64,000 nucleotides of DNA from Hordeum vulgare subsp. vulgare. Lineage: Eukaryota; Streptophyta; Magnoliopsida; Poales; Poaceae. The DNA is taken from NCBI RefSeq assembly GCF_904849725.1, contig NC_058523.1, positions 336,825,948 through 336,889,947 on the forward strand, in the 5' to 3' direction. A model generated the notes under the pieces. It worked only from the letters and a program-made list of their open reading frames with translations, was not told where the DNA came from and did not search any database. The translations under genes were made by a program, and so were the position numbers. This document shows, piece after piece, positions 33,682 to 45,714 of this stretch; the first letter of the stretch is position 1; every line of letters starts with the position of its first letter.

Positions 33682-36600
33682 TGTCACACCTTGTGTTTGT
33701 ACCACTTTGCCACATTATGTTTTACAAATTTTGGAACAAATTAAAACTTTTTGAGTGCTTGTGATGATTCATTTGATTGCAACTTGCTTGTGTGATTGAT
33801 TGTGTTTAAGTCACCAAAATTATACTTCTCTCTAGAACTCCTCCCCTTGACCCCAAACCTGTGCCAATGACCATGCATGCCATGTGTATAGGACCATAAA
33901 ATACTTTTATAAAAATGTTGTCTCAACAAAAGGGCATTTATTTATTTTGAGGTTTCAAAAACCCCTTAGTTGGGATTTGTACTGCAAGTCCTTAATTTGG
34001 GTGGGATATTTTACCCCAAAGAATTTATTTCGATTCTATTATCAAAAAGACTTCTCAAAACCCCAAAATAATTATTTAAAATTAATTTTCCTATTTTATT
34101 TAAACACCTTTTTTGAGGCCACAAATGACCTTTTGTGGGTAAAAAATACTTTCTTGCTTTAAAAATATTTGAGAAAATTTAGGGAAACTAAGAGGACATA
34201 TATTTTCCATACATATGAATTTCAACACATGGTGATGTTCAAAATATTGGACAAAATCCCTCAATACCATTTCTTCCTATTTCAACTTTTTGAAATATCT
34301 CCATAGGAAATATTCTCAATAAATTCCAGGAAAATTCTAGCAAGTTCACATGGCATATGTGGTGACCCTGCAAAATTTCATCTCAATCCAAGTTGATTTG
34401 GTTCACCTAAGAACCCCAAAACCCTCCCTGTCCAGGACCAAATTTGAGCAAATTTACATTGCCAAGTTTATCCAATTGATCCCAATATTTCTAGAGCTGA
34501 TCTAGACCCCAAAGAAGGATGCTACACCAAGTTCTGCATTTGTGGGAGTTGATTTGGCCACCAAAGTCAACAGGAATTTGATTCTATCTATTTTTAGGGA
34601 TTTTCATGTTTACATTGCCAACTTTGCTTGAATGAGCAAAAACTTGGTGAACACTATTGGTTTTTACCACAATTCAATCCTGTTAACTTTCACAGCAATT
34701 GGGTAAAGGTAACTTGCCCAAACAATCATCAAACACCTTCTGGTAGTTTGGTAAAGTTGCTGCTTTCAAAACTTTTTCTCATCCCCTTCACTTCAAATTT
34801 CTACCACACCTTATTCTGGTGTTCTTCTAACCCTAATAAGTTTCCCATGACCTTAGCTCAATTATTGGTGAGGTAAATGGCCCATTTCCCCTTATGGATA
34901 GTAGAATCCCATCTTTCTCTCCACTCCTCTCTCTCTCTTTATGATGGCCTCGAGAGTGCCCCATCCTGCTTTCCCCATTGTTTACTCTCTCCCTTAGCTT
35001 TTTGACAGGAGAGGCCACGCCAGAGCGTGAGAGAAATGCAATGATGCCGGCCAAAACCACGCTCTCGAGTGCGCCAGAGAGCATCTGAGATTCGACCTCG
35101 CACTCCTGCCCGATTCAGAACACCTCGAGATACTCCCTCGAGCTAGTCGAGGTGCATGGACATCTGTGAAAATCTCCCATGTCGGCCCCCTCCTTTTTAT
35201 CTATCTCCAACGGCCAACCTCGGTGCATGCCCGATGCCGCCCCAGCCTGCCAATGCAGGAGCTCACACGCGCGCGTCTCTCTCCCCCCTCTTTCTTCCCC
35301 TGGCCGTGGACCTCGTCCTCGAGCACCCTCCGAGCCATTTTGCCTCCTCCCATGGCCCTTGGCCTTGGCCATGAGCCCGCCAGCGCACCAGCGCATGGTA
35401 CACCGGTGCCACCACTATAAAAGGGGCCCCTGTGCCTCCTCCTCCTTCCCTTCCACCCCCACACAACCCCAATCATACCCCCATTCCACTCCCTCTCCAT
35501 TTACCTCCATCTATGCTCGGAATTGAGCAGGCCGCCTCCGCTTCTCGTCACCGCTGTCCGGGAGGTGCAGAGCCCCATCCCCCTCTCTTCACCTCCTCTT
35601 TGTTCCCCTGTGGCCCATGGTGCTAACCTCCTCGTCCCATAGATGTATTGCAGGCGGAGCCGAGCCCTTCTTCCTCGAGCTTTCCGATCGCCACTCGGGC
35701 TCGACGTCGTTGACGTTCCGGCCACCTCCAGCGGCCTAGCTCATCCCTCCCCAGCTTGCGATGGTGCCTTGAGAAAGATCGTGCCCTCAGCGCCCCAAGC
35801 CAGTACGCATATCACTGCCGGTGAGCTCCTCTCACCCCTGTCGAGAGGTGGAAGATGACCGCACGGTGGGAAGCACACGCCAGCCTCTCCCCACCTACCT
35901 CTCTCGCTGCCAGCAGGGGGCACATGTTCGTTTGAATTAAAACATGCCACGTGCACCCCCCTTCACTCCCGGGCCGATTTCTCTCGGCCGGCCCAGTTGC
36001 TGGAACCTCTGGCCACGCAATGAGGGCCCTCCCCCCTTTATTTTTCTTTTTCCAATTCTTTATGTTTTCCAAAAAATCCAGGAAGCCAAAATGCATCCAA
36101 ATCCATTTATTCCTTCACCAAAAATCTTGTAATAATGTGTAGTATTTTAGGATGCGACTTGTGTGATTTTTAAAAAAAAATTATGGTTGTTTTATTTAAA
36201 AACCTAGTTTTTAACATTTTAACCTTCTGTTAAAATGTTTTTCTCCACTTTTCACACTTCAAAAATAAAAACCAACAATTTTTACAATACCTACACTCAC
36301 CCTAGTATTTTACAAAAATAGGATGACATTTTTCGAGAAAATTATTTTCCCTCTTTTTGTGGTGTTCTTATTTTTCCCGTTAATATTGCGAGGATAGATT
36401 GTGTTGCTAACGAAGGATTTGGACCAGAAGACTTTGAACACCCCGGAGACTTTGTTGAGCAAGGGAAGCACCCGTTTGATCATGTCTAAGAAACCATTTA
36501 TTTTGCACGCCATATAGCAGTATATTCTATTGCATTTGATTCATGGTGAGTCGGTGACCACCTTGGTGGGTTGTATCCAAGAGACCACTCATTAATACTT

Positions 36601-37354
36601 GCACATGAGCATGACCCTACCAACTATGAGGGTTGTGTAGGTGCGAAGTAGTTAGGTTACTAGTAGCTGCTATGCAAATGGTATGGGGCTATGCATGGTG
36701 ACAATGAAAGAAATGATTTCGAAGGCTTTTTGAAAACTCCGTTGGGTGACACTAAAGCCCGAGGGAGAAGGTGTGAAATGGGTGACCACCAGAGGAAAAA
36801 GTGGTGTACCGAGAAATGTTTTGTGTGTGTGGTTTCGGAAACAGGATTTGATTTAATAATTGTCGACCATCCCAACCTTACATGTATGACCACGATACCC
36901 CTTATGGGACGGGGCTTTGTTGATTAGTTTGGTCGATGCTAGCAGAGAGCCCGCTTTACTAATGGCAAGAGGGGCATGGTCACTCTCGTGAAGGGGTCGT
37001 GCCTGGTAGGGCGACCACGAGCTGTATTCAGAGGCACCGGGCACACCCGGTGGTCCTTCATAGAAGGTATGATCTAGAATGAGGCTTGTATGATGTACAT
37101 CATGCGGGATGGGTACCAATCGAGTGGACTCTTTGTTTAGTTTCGCTAGGTAAAGGCATTGTTGGGATTTGTCGTCGTTTTCTCGGGACAGATGCCATGG
37201 GGTGGCTTATCGACAGTGGATGGGGCCGAAGGACACCGGCGGGTCCGGTAACGGGATTGGCACAAGCGGTTTGAGACACACGATGTACCCAAGTTCGAGG
37301 CTCCCCGTGGGAGGTAACACCAGTAGTCCTGCCGGTATGGTTGATGAACTAGAG
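33682..37354 (+). repeat. Long LTR (LARD-like), left part
   Basis: Starts TGTCACACCTTG directly against Tat protease coding sequence, with candidate target CAACG at 33677-33681. The first 1.2 kb is AT-rich and free of ORFs. A GC-rich segment at 35000-36050 carries a TATA box (35416) and a leader-like region, then an AT-rich part, a short acidic coding-like piece (36408-36490), and a tail that resembles the distal part of the 5-kb LTR at 43929. It is interrupted at 37355 by a Tat element before its end is reached. No polyprotein is present. Confidence 0.6.
35416..35424 (+). promoter_or_regulatory. TATA box of the long LTR
   Basis: TATAAAAGG in a CACTATAAAAGGGGCCCC context, followed by a C-rich leader. 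This is the typical look of a plant RNA polymerase II core promoter, about 1.73 kb into the LTR. Confidence 0.55.
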
Positions 37355-38169
37355 TGTTTATAAGATGCTCCTTGAGCTGTTCGATGAAGGAGGAAGAAGG
37401 AGCAGCGGCTTGCGTTCTACCTCTCCTGTGTGTGTGTGAGTTCGTGTGTGGGAATGACCGACTCTCTGCATGGCGGGGGAACAGGGGGTTTTATAGGTGA
37501 ACCCCCTGGCGTACAATAATGATATAAGGTACATACAGGGGACCCAGCTGGTAGCCTCTCAGGTCGACCAAAGGGTCCCACGACTGGGCCGTCTTGTGGC
37601 CTATGGGGCCCACCGGCTGCAGGGTCCCGTCAGATGCTCGGGCCTGCCGGTTGGCCGATGGGATTGGAGCGTGTCCGTCTAGCATGGCGCGGGCTGCACT
37701 GTGGCCGTCGGTGGCGCGGGACCCGGCGTGGTCAGCACTACGGTTGGGTCCACTGTTGCCACGTCGGGGCAGGTAATGGAGTGGATGGAGGCGTACTGAC
37801 ACAGTGCGAGGGTGACCGGCGCAGCCAGCGCCGGTCAGCAGTACGACAGCTAATACTGTAGCCACGAGCTCGCCACACCGCCGTACCATTGCCGATGCCA
37901 TCATGTCCTTAGTCATGGGTACCAGTCATATCTGTCAAGGTGATGCGACGGGTGATCACCATCGAGCCGGTGGGTGGATATTGAGCCGGGTGGCAATTCG
38001 CCGAGTCCCAGCCGGCGCGGGTTGCGCATCTGGCCGGGAGTAACCCGAACCAACACGGGTCCCTCATCTGGCCAGGGGGAGACAGCGTGCGGGAAAACAT
38101 ATCTCCTGTGCCCCGTTTGGAGGTGAAGGAGTAGGCTCGTTGTGCCTACCCGGGGTTATCCCCCCGTCA
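37355..38169 (-). repeat. 3' LTR of a minus-strand Tat element
   Basis: On the minus strand it runs from TGACGGGGGGATAACC at 38169 to CTTATAAACA at 37355 (TG...CA, 815 bases). Immediately upstream on that strand is GCTTTGGGGACTA, a polypurine tract, so this is the 3' LTR and the element body lies to the right. It is inserted in the long LTR that starts at 33682. Confidence 0.7.
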
Positions 38170-41100
38170 GTAGTCCCCAAAGCAGGGGAGGTCCACGGGC
38201 TCGGCGGACCTCACTGCCTTGACTGTGCACCGACAGGCCATTGAGCCAGTGGATGGTAGTCGGCCGACCCCAGTCGGTCGGCTCTCCAGCCAGCCCATGC
38301 CAGCCGGATGCCTCGGCTTCTCCATTGATGCCGCGTCGCGCCACGCGTCATGCGCTGGGTTCCGCGCCCTAACAGGCCACAAGGACGACGTGACTGGGTC
38401 GCAAGGCATGGCCCATGCGCCGCTGCCTCGGCTCATGCGTGTGGATCCTTTGTGGATTTCGGGGGGGGGGGGCGTCGGTTGGTGCCCTGGTGTGCAGTTA
38501 TGCCGCCGTGCGGCACGGAGGAGGTGGGGATCGTGCGCAATGGATCGCGTCCCCCACTACCTCGTGCTGGGTTTAAATGGACAAGAGGGGGAGCCGAGGG
38601 AGTCATTCGCTCCTCTCCCTTGCCCCCTGCAATTCCGACGCCCCTCCCTCCCGCGGCGACAGAGAGACGGAGTCAGCGCACTTGTTGCCATCGCACGCTA
38701 CCGCCGGCCGACGCGCTTTGTCGCCCTTCCTCTCCCCTCGCGTTGCGCCCCAAGCCGCCGCCAACATGGCCTCGACTCGAGGTGCCTGGGATGGCAGCGA
38801 CGTTGACAAGGAGCATCTTGAGTTCCTCAACCACCATCGCAAGTTGCCACTGGTGGAGCTCGTCGCCGTGTTGTTTCGGGGGCGGAGAACTCTTCGGCCC
38901 CACAAGCCAGCGAGGTGGTGGTGTCCGTTGAGCACTTTGCTCGCGGATTCGAGATGCCGGCGAGCGACTTCTTCTCCACCTTCTTGGCACACTTCGGCCT
39001 GCAGCTGCATCACCTCGCTGCCAACGTTGTGCTACACCTGGCTGCCTACGTCACCCTTTGTGAGGGCTACCTGGGTATCGAGCCGCGTCTGGACCTCTCG
39101 GGCCGACTCTTATACTACAAGCCGAGGAAGGTGAAGGCCAATACAGCCGGCAACAGGTGGATGACCGTATGCGGCGTGGCACTCGTCATCCATCGGACCG
39201 CATCCGGCTTCCCGGGGCTCCTGCTGCAGGGCTCGGTGAAGAAATGGCAGAGGGGATTCTTCTTCGTGAAGAACGTCAACCTGGCTGACGACTGCATCAA
39301 TCTGCCCTCATTCGATGACGCGCCGCCGATCGCGAAGTTGAACTAGAAGAGAAACATGCCGCCTCCGTCTCCAGAAGTGGAGCTGCTATGCGCTCGGCTA
39401 GACCTCCTCAAGGCGGAGGGTCTTACCGGTGTGGATCTCCTCGCCACCATGTTGGCATGTCGGATCCTGCCACTGCAATGCCTGCTGCACCTCATCTACC
39501 AAATGACCGGCCTGCAAGACCCATGCCGGCTCTCGACGAAGGTGTTGCACGTGTCCAGCGTAGCGGTGAGGGTGAACCTGATTCCGTCTGCCTCGATAGA
39601 CGAAGGTGGCAACTCGGTGTGGGGCAAGGCCCCTTACGACCGAGCGAATCCGGTCCCAGTGGTAAGTCGTGTATTGGCCTTGTTTGTATTTTGTTTTGTT
39701 GTTTTAGTTGTACTCCAGCTACTCATGCCGGACGCCGGTGCCGCCGACAGATATTTGAGTGGCTGTAGGTTTATGGTGAGGCGGGTGCCGATATGAAGCT
39801 GTCGGATCCTGACGAGATCGAAGATCTGGACAAGGTGGAGCCGCAGGAGGCGTCTCGCGCCGGGAACCCGGAATCGGACGATGATGCAATGGAGTCGGAC
39901 GACTCCGAGTCGGACGGTGAGTTCCCCAAGTTTGAGCTGCTTGATTGGTCTAACGATGATACGAAGTCACCCAAGTTGCACGATGTAGCCGCCGTGGATG
40001 ATCCAGAGAAGCCGGATGACGTCTCCAGCGTGCCGAGGAGACGGCTACGCCGAGCCGCCCCTGACCAAGTCGGGGACAATGAGGGGCGTGGAAGAAAGGC
40101 AAGCAGCCGGTTGCCGCTCACCCGACTCCTAAGCGCTCGGCTGGTGGGCCTCCGGCTCGAGGTCGTGGAGGCGGCGCGAAGAAGTAGCGGCTTGCCTTGG
40201 TGGGCCTTCCAGGCTGCCGATTCCCGTCAGCACCTGGTAAGTTAGTCCGAGTGTCTTGTTTCCTTTGCATGGCTTCTCCCTACGCGAGTTCCCTCGCTTA
40301 CACGGAGATGGGGTGCTGATCTGCCTCGCTCCAAATAAGCACATTCGGACGGCGAGGACGGATGGCAAAGGGGGCTCTGACAAGGAGAAGGTCGTGCGGG
40401 CCGAGGTGGACACGGCGCAGGAGGCACAACGCGAGTAGGAACATTGCCTTTGGGAGGAGGCGGCGCGAAGGCGGTCGCCGGCTCCGATCCAGCGGAGATG
40501 AGAGCGGACGACTTTGGCCTAGAACAACCGCCGTCCAAAGAGAGGCGCTCCAAGAAGAGGCATGACCCCACGCAACGGCAAGATGAGGACGTGCAGATCG
40601 CCGAGCCGAAGCACGCGGATGAGAGTGTGACGAATGTCATGAAGAGCCCAAGCAGGGGCTCGCCAATGTGCCGGAGGGGCCCGAGGTGGCGCCCGAACCG
40701 CCCAAGTGCCAAGAGGATGCCACACTGGACTCGCCGAAGGACGCGCCGGAGACCAAGGGCCCGTTACCAAGGACGGAGATCCCGAGCGCGGAGTAGCCGA
40801 CTCGGATGGGTCGGCGCTAACGGAGGGGGACGGGACCGCCAGGGTCCAGACCACCGCCCCGCGAGAGCCCCGCCAACTAGATGGGCTGAGCAAGTCGGCT
40901 CGGAGCGTGCCTCCGAGGGTCGGGACCGTGGTCGTGGTGACGCAAGTTCCGGCGGCGTCCGGAACCGGCACCAACTTTGGGGTCCGACCATTGGAGACTT
41001 GGGGTACGACCTGCGCAAACTCGAGGAGAGGAGCTCCCATCGCCCCGGTGGGCGGGATCCCTGCGTTGATCGCACGATTCGCCCTATGTCGTAATCAGGC

Positions 41101-41852
41101 AGGGCAGGCTGCATAAGTGGCACAGGATGAGCTACACCGCCTTCAGCATGTGGTTGGGGTAAGTTTCATGTCCCCTCGCACCTTCTTTGAGGTTTTCCAT
41201 TTATTCTTGCTATGCTTCAGTGGGGCCGCGCCAGCGCACCTACTAGGTGTAGCCCCCGAGAGTCGGGCAGGCTGGGAATCAGTCGGGTCGAGTCTTACTC
41301 GTAGCTTCTTATTTCTCCTTCTTCTTGCAGAGGGGGCGTGTGAGCGCACCCACTCAATGTAGCCCCCGAGAGTCGGGCCGGCTAGGAATAAGTTGGGTCG
41401 AGTCTTACCCGCGCCTAACTTTCTTCTTTTTTCTATCGTAGGATTATCACAACTACCGGGTGATTGCTCACAACAACCTGTTGAGCCGGCAATGGGAGGT
41501 GGAGCGCCAGATGGCAGAGGTTCGAGACCGGCTCGCCCTAGTTGGCCAAGAGTGAAACGCCCTTTGCGATGAGGGTATCTGGCTGCGGCATGAGGTGGAA
41601 CTTCTCCAGGCGGAGAAGAAGGACTGGGAGGCGTCCCGTCAGTCGGTGGAACTTCTCCATGCAGAGAAGGAGGACCGGGAGGCGGCCCAACATGCGGAGC
41701 TAGAACGGAGGGACTCTGCCCATTGCGACGCCATGTGAGCGAAGATCGCTGCCAACAACACCGATCTAGAGCGGGTGGTTCGCGTGCATAATGGGGAGTT
41801 GGAGAAATGGGATGCATCCCATGCCGCGGCCTTGAAGGAGAAGGTGTAGGAT
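38170..41852 (+). pseudogene. Antisense extra ORF of the Tat element (Transposase_28-like), several exons
   Basis: Reads plus while the element itself is minus. It starts at ATG 38766 (MASTRGAWDGSDVDKEHLEF). A one-base change near 38890 shifts the frame into VVVSVEHFARGFEMPASDFF, LGIEPRLDLSGRLLYYK and SGFPGLLLQGSVKKWQRGFFFVKNV (two adjacent motifs), with a TAG at 39344. A second segment (39358-39660, PPPSPEVELLCARLDLLKA) ends at a GT donor. The 3' part after an intron ending near 41440 is a coiled coil (WEVERQMAEVRDRL, VELLQAEKKDWEASRQS) to 41850. The antisense ORF at 18863-19861 is its relative. 38170-38765 is the likely promoter and leader; 39800-41160 is a poorly conserved acidic and GC-rich part. 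Confidence 0.72.
41222..41412 (+). repeat. Tandem duplication within the antisense ORF region
   Basis: A segment containing GTAGCCCCCGAGAGTCGGGC, a GGCTxGGAATxAGT block and GGGTCGAGTCTTAC occurs twice, near 41249 and 41358, about 109 bases apart. Each copy is followed by a pyrimidine-rich stretch; the first ends in CTTGCAG and the second in ATCGTAG, i.e. two consecutive 3' splice site-like sequences. Confidence 0.75.
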
Positions 41853-42835
41853 TGAAAGTATGTCTAGAGGGGGGTGATTAGACTACTTGACAAGATAATT
41901 TTTTTGACTTTCCCAATTTTACTTGAGTGGCAGCTATGGAAGTAATAGCAAGTCAAGTACACCCTACACATGTAGTTCTAATAATATAGAAGCGGAAAGT
42001 AAAACATGCAAGTGTAAAGTAGAGGAGTAAGGTAGGGAGATCAAACGCATGAGGTTGACATGGCGATTTTTGGCATGGTTCTGAGAGGTGACGCTATTGT
42101 AAGTCCATGTTAGTGGAGACCTCAACCCACGGAGGGTAACGACTACGAGAGTCCATAGAGGGATCCACCAACGGAGGGTCCACAAAGAAGTTGCCTTGTC
42201 TATTCCACCACGGATTCCATCCACGGAGGACTAGCCTTACTCATGGTAGATCTTCATGAAGTAGGCGATGTCCTTGACCTTACAAACATCTTGGTTCAAT
42301 TCCACAACATGAAGTACGAGGCTCCCAAGTGACACCTAACCAATCTAGGAGGCACCACCCTGCAAAAGGTAATAGATGTGGTAGATCAATGAACTCCTTG
42401 CTCTTGTGGTTCTAAAGATAGTCTCCTCAACACAAAACCACTCTCTCATAGAATATGCATGGGTAGAAGAGGTTGATTTGGTCAAAAGCTGTTTGGGGAG
42501 GCTAGAGATCAAGTATCAAATGATTGGATTGGAATATCTTGGTCTCAACACATGAGTAGGTGGTTCTCTCTTAGAAAATGAATCTGGCAATGAAGTGTGT
42601 GTTCTGAGTGCTTCTCCCACGAATGAGAGGTGGGTGAACGGGTATATATAGGCAACAGCCAAAATCCAACCGTTACACACAAAAGTGCAAACTCGGTGAC
42701 ACCGAAGTTGGAAACTCGATGGTACCGATTAGCACTAAAGGTGTGATTTTTTTTATCTCAGTGAGACTGATATGTGAAACTCGGTGGCACCGAAAAAGTA
42801 CCTAACGGTCAGATGGCCAAACTTGGTGGCACCAA
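41853..42835 (-). repeat. LTR of a copia-type element, interrupted
   Basis: Starts TGAAAGTATGTC on the plus strand and is related along its length to the LTR at 28747-30267, including GTACACCCTACACATG and a TATATATA box at 42641. The junction with Tat DNA at 41853 shows it is the outer (3') LTR or a solo LTR in minus orientation. A BARE-like LTR interrupts it at 42836. It carries five near-palindromic TCGGTnnnACCGA-type motifs. Confidence 0.72.
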
Positions 42836-43928
42836 TGTTGGGGAACGTTGCATGGGAAACAAAAAAATCCATACGCACACGAAGACCTATTATGGTGATG
42901 ATCATCTACGAGAGGGAGATCAGATCTACATTACCTTATAGATTGGTAAGCGGGAAGCGTTAACAAACGCGGTTGATGTAGTGGAACGTCTTCGCGATCC
43001 AAATCGCCGCCGTCCCACGATCTGTCCCGAATGGACGGCACCTCCACGTTCAACACATGTACAACTCGATGATGATCTCCGCCTTCTTGATCTAGCAAGA
43101 GAGACGGGGAAGTAGATGAGTTCTCTGGCAGCGTGACGACGCGCCGATGATGGTGGTGATCAATTCCTGCAGGGCTTCGCCTAAGCACCATAGAAAGCTG
43201 ATCTAGAGGAAGAACTACGAACTAGAGGAGAGGGTAGCACGTGGCTTAATATTGTGTCTCCAAAACCCTCAAACCTCTAGTATATATAGGAGGAAGGAGG
43301 GGGCAGGCTTGCGCACCAAGGGAGCCTCCCTTGGGCTCGACCGAACTAGCACGGGAGGAGTCCTCCTCCAATCCTACTTGGATTAGTACTCCTCTGCAAG
43401 TTGTCCACCTCTTTTGGGTTTTCCACCTTTTTCCTCATCGGCCTTCTTTGATTGACTAGTCAGCCCATCAAGGGCTGTTGCGCCATCATCAAGTCCATGT
43501 GCCCCCCTTGGGGAGTGGTGGGCCCACCTGGTGGACCCCCAGAACCCATTCGTCACCCTGGTACACTGCCGGTAATGCCCAAAATCCTTCCGGAATCCAA
43601 ACACCAACTTCCTATATATAAATTTCGTTTCCAGACCATTCCGAAACTCCTCGTGACATCCGGGATCTCATTCGGGACTCCGAAAAAAACTTCGGTCACC
43701 AACACCTACAACTCAACTATACCGAAACGTCACCGAACCTTAAGTGTGCAAACCCTCCGGGCTCAAGAACTATGTAGACATGACCGAGACACTCTCTAGC
43801 CAATATCCAATAGCGGGACCTAGACGTCCATAATGGATCCTACATATTCTACGAAGATCTTATCGGTTGAACCTCTATGTCAAGGATTCGCACAATCCTG
43901 TATATCATTCCATTTGTCCTTCGGTATG
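42836..43928 (-). repeat. BARE/WIS-like copia LTR, minus orientation, interrupted
   Basis: Starts TGTTGGGGAACGTTGC on the plus strand, i.e. the 3' end of a BARE/WIS/Angela-type LTR read backwards; candidate target ACCAA at 42831-42835. A TATATATA core box lies at 43281. Landmarks on the minus strand include GGATTGGAGGAGGACTCC and the GTTCGGAG-type repeats near 43700. It is cut at 43928 by the 5-kb LTR element. Confidence 0.75.
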
Positions 43929-45401
43929 TGTAATGCCCCAGATGTAACCCTTGCCTTTTATGGAACCCTTTCCTATTTTGGGTCATGAGGTCAATGGTAT
44001 GGAGTTGTCATTTCATGTTGTCATTTCATGTCTTCACTTTTGCATCATGGCATTCATTGCATCCATGTCAATTCCATTGTGATGATGTTGTTGTTTGATC
44101 CATCATGATTGGAGTGTGTTGTGTTTGATGTGGTGATGTTTTCAAAACATTGTTGCTTTCAACTAGGTTTCAAAAAAACCTTCTTATTTATTTCTTTGAG
44201 CTCATGTTTAACTTGCTCAAAACCTGTTTAAAAAATGTTGTTATTTTAGTGTGCTATCTTGTGCATGAGGGGTACTGTTTTGGGGTTTTTAAAACTTTAG
44301 CTAAATGGGGTTTTTATCTACAAAACAATATTTTAATTCTGTTTTGGGATTTAATTTTTATACTCCAAAAATCTGTTTTATAGTTTATTTAAATAGGGAA
44401 TAACTCCCTTAAGCCCTAGATATGTTTACTTTGTTTTCTTCAAACCCTTGGGAGGTTGTGTGTATTTTTATTTGCAGGAGATATATTAAAGAAAAACCTT
44501 TGTTTTAAGTGGAGTGGCGCACATGGGATGGATCCCTCCTTCCCAGGCCCATTCCTGTTTTCCTCGCGCGCAGCCCACTCCTCTTTCGTTCTTCTCTCCC
44601 TTGACGTTGTCTCTGCCCATCTCCGCTTTCCCTCAGAGCTCGAGAGAGAGAGGTATCGGGCACGCCGTCTGCTCCTTCCCTCTTCCCCCTATTTAACCTC
44701 GATGTCCGTGCCGCTAGGGTTCCCCCCCCCCCCCTCTTTCCTCATCGCGGCGCCACCACCTCTTCTTCCTCCTCCTCCATCTCCCCCTCCCAGGTAGGTC
44801 TCTGCAGGGTTCAGAGAGCTGTCCCGAGAGAGAGAGATGCGAGGTCGCTGCCGTTCCCTTTCGCGCTGCCGTCGTCTCCGGCGTCGGTGGGCATGTCCGG
44901 GGCCAAGGGATGGCTCTTGGTGTTCCATTCTCGATGCTAGGGGCTCCGGAGGGCCACCACCGTGACAGCCTCTTCTTCCCCTTCCTCGCCGATGCGCTTC
45001 TTCTTTGTGGATGTCCTCAGATCGACATCGAGCACCTCCCCAGCCTCTTCTTCCCCTGCGCTGCTTCGGTGATCCTAGGTGAGCCACGCCCCGCTCCCCT
45101 CCACCTTCTCCTTCCCTCTGTAGCCGCTCGACCGCATCGTCACCGATATTGTTCAGTAGTGCGGGCAGCAGCAATTCTGTCGTAGGTAGGTGACCAACGT
45201 GTAGTCGTGGTGGTGCACATTCCGGCGAGCTCAGGGTGGAAATGGATCCTCTGATGACTCCTCTTCCTCCCCGCTAGCGCCGCCGTGTCGTTTAGGTGCC
45301 GTAGGTTCGCCGGAGGTGATCCCCTGTTTCACCGCCGTTGATCTGCAGTAGGAGCAGAGGGGGATACTCAAAAGAGGAGTGCCCCCTCTCTGTTAAGTTC
45401 C

Positions 45402-45475
45402 GCCTCGTAGTGTAGTGGTAGTGGGGTGGTTTTGCCACGGGGTGATTGTGGGTTCGAATCCCTGAAGGCCTCTTT
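45402..45475 (+). other. tRNA-Gly-like sequence
   Basis: Contains an A-box-like TAGTGTAGTGG, an anticodon-arm-like GTGGTTTTGCCAC hairpin and a B box GGTTCGAATCC with a short T stem. GCCT near the start can pair with AGGC at the end. TGCCACGG resembles the anticodon arm of tRNA-Gly(GCC). A T run follows. The stems are imperfect, so it is probably a pseudogene or tRNA-derived insertion, not a working tRNA. Confidence 0.45.
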
Positions 45476-45549
45476 TATTTTCCTGTTTTTCGCGTAGTAG
45501 TAGATGGACAGGGAAGCTTAGCTTGCAAAATTCCCCCTCTCTGTCGAGT

Positions 45550-45632
45550 GCAAGGCAGTTGCCCAGTGGCGATTGTGTATGTGTGTGGTGCAGGGGGGGC
45601 TGGGTTCGAATCCAGGGTACGCCCCTTTTATT
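45550..45632 (+). other. Second tRNA-like sequence
   Basis: A perfect T-arm-like CTGGGTTCGAATCCAG is preceded by GCCCAGTGGCG and followed by GCCCC and a T run. Its surroundings (CCCCCTCTCTGT before, CTTTTATTTT after) match those of the first tRNA-like stretch 150 bases upstream. Confidence 0.4.
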
Positions 45633-45714
45633 TTTTTGCCTTTGTTTAGTCTTTTCCCCATTACATTATCTTGGGCAGCAAGTAGGCCTTGGGTTTTTAG
45701 CAAAACCAGTGGCA

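Noticed and set aside
35115..36142. Possible host gene in the GC-rich part of the long LTR
   Set aside because: Many overlapping open frames on both strands, no domain, and the segment lies inside an LTR that begins at 33682; it fits a promoter and leader region.
30268..41852. Tat pol at 30268-33681 and the Tat 3' end at 37355-41852 as one element
   Set aside because: Both are minus-strand, but pol would have to lie to the right of the antisense ORF; here it lies to the left of the 3' LTR, so these are two elements.
45402..45475. Functional tRNA-Gly gene
   Set aside because: D and anticodon stems are imperfect and no clean cloverleaf forms; kept only as tRNA-like.
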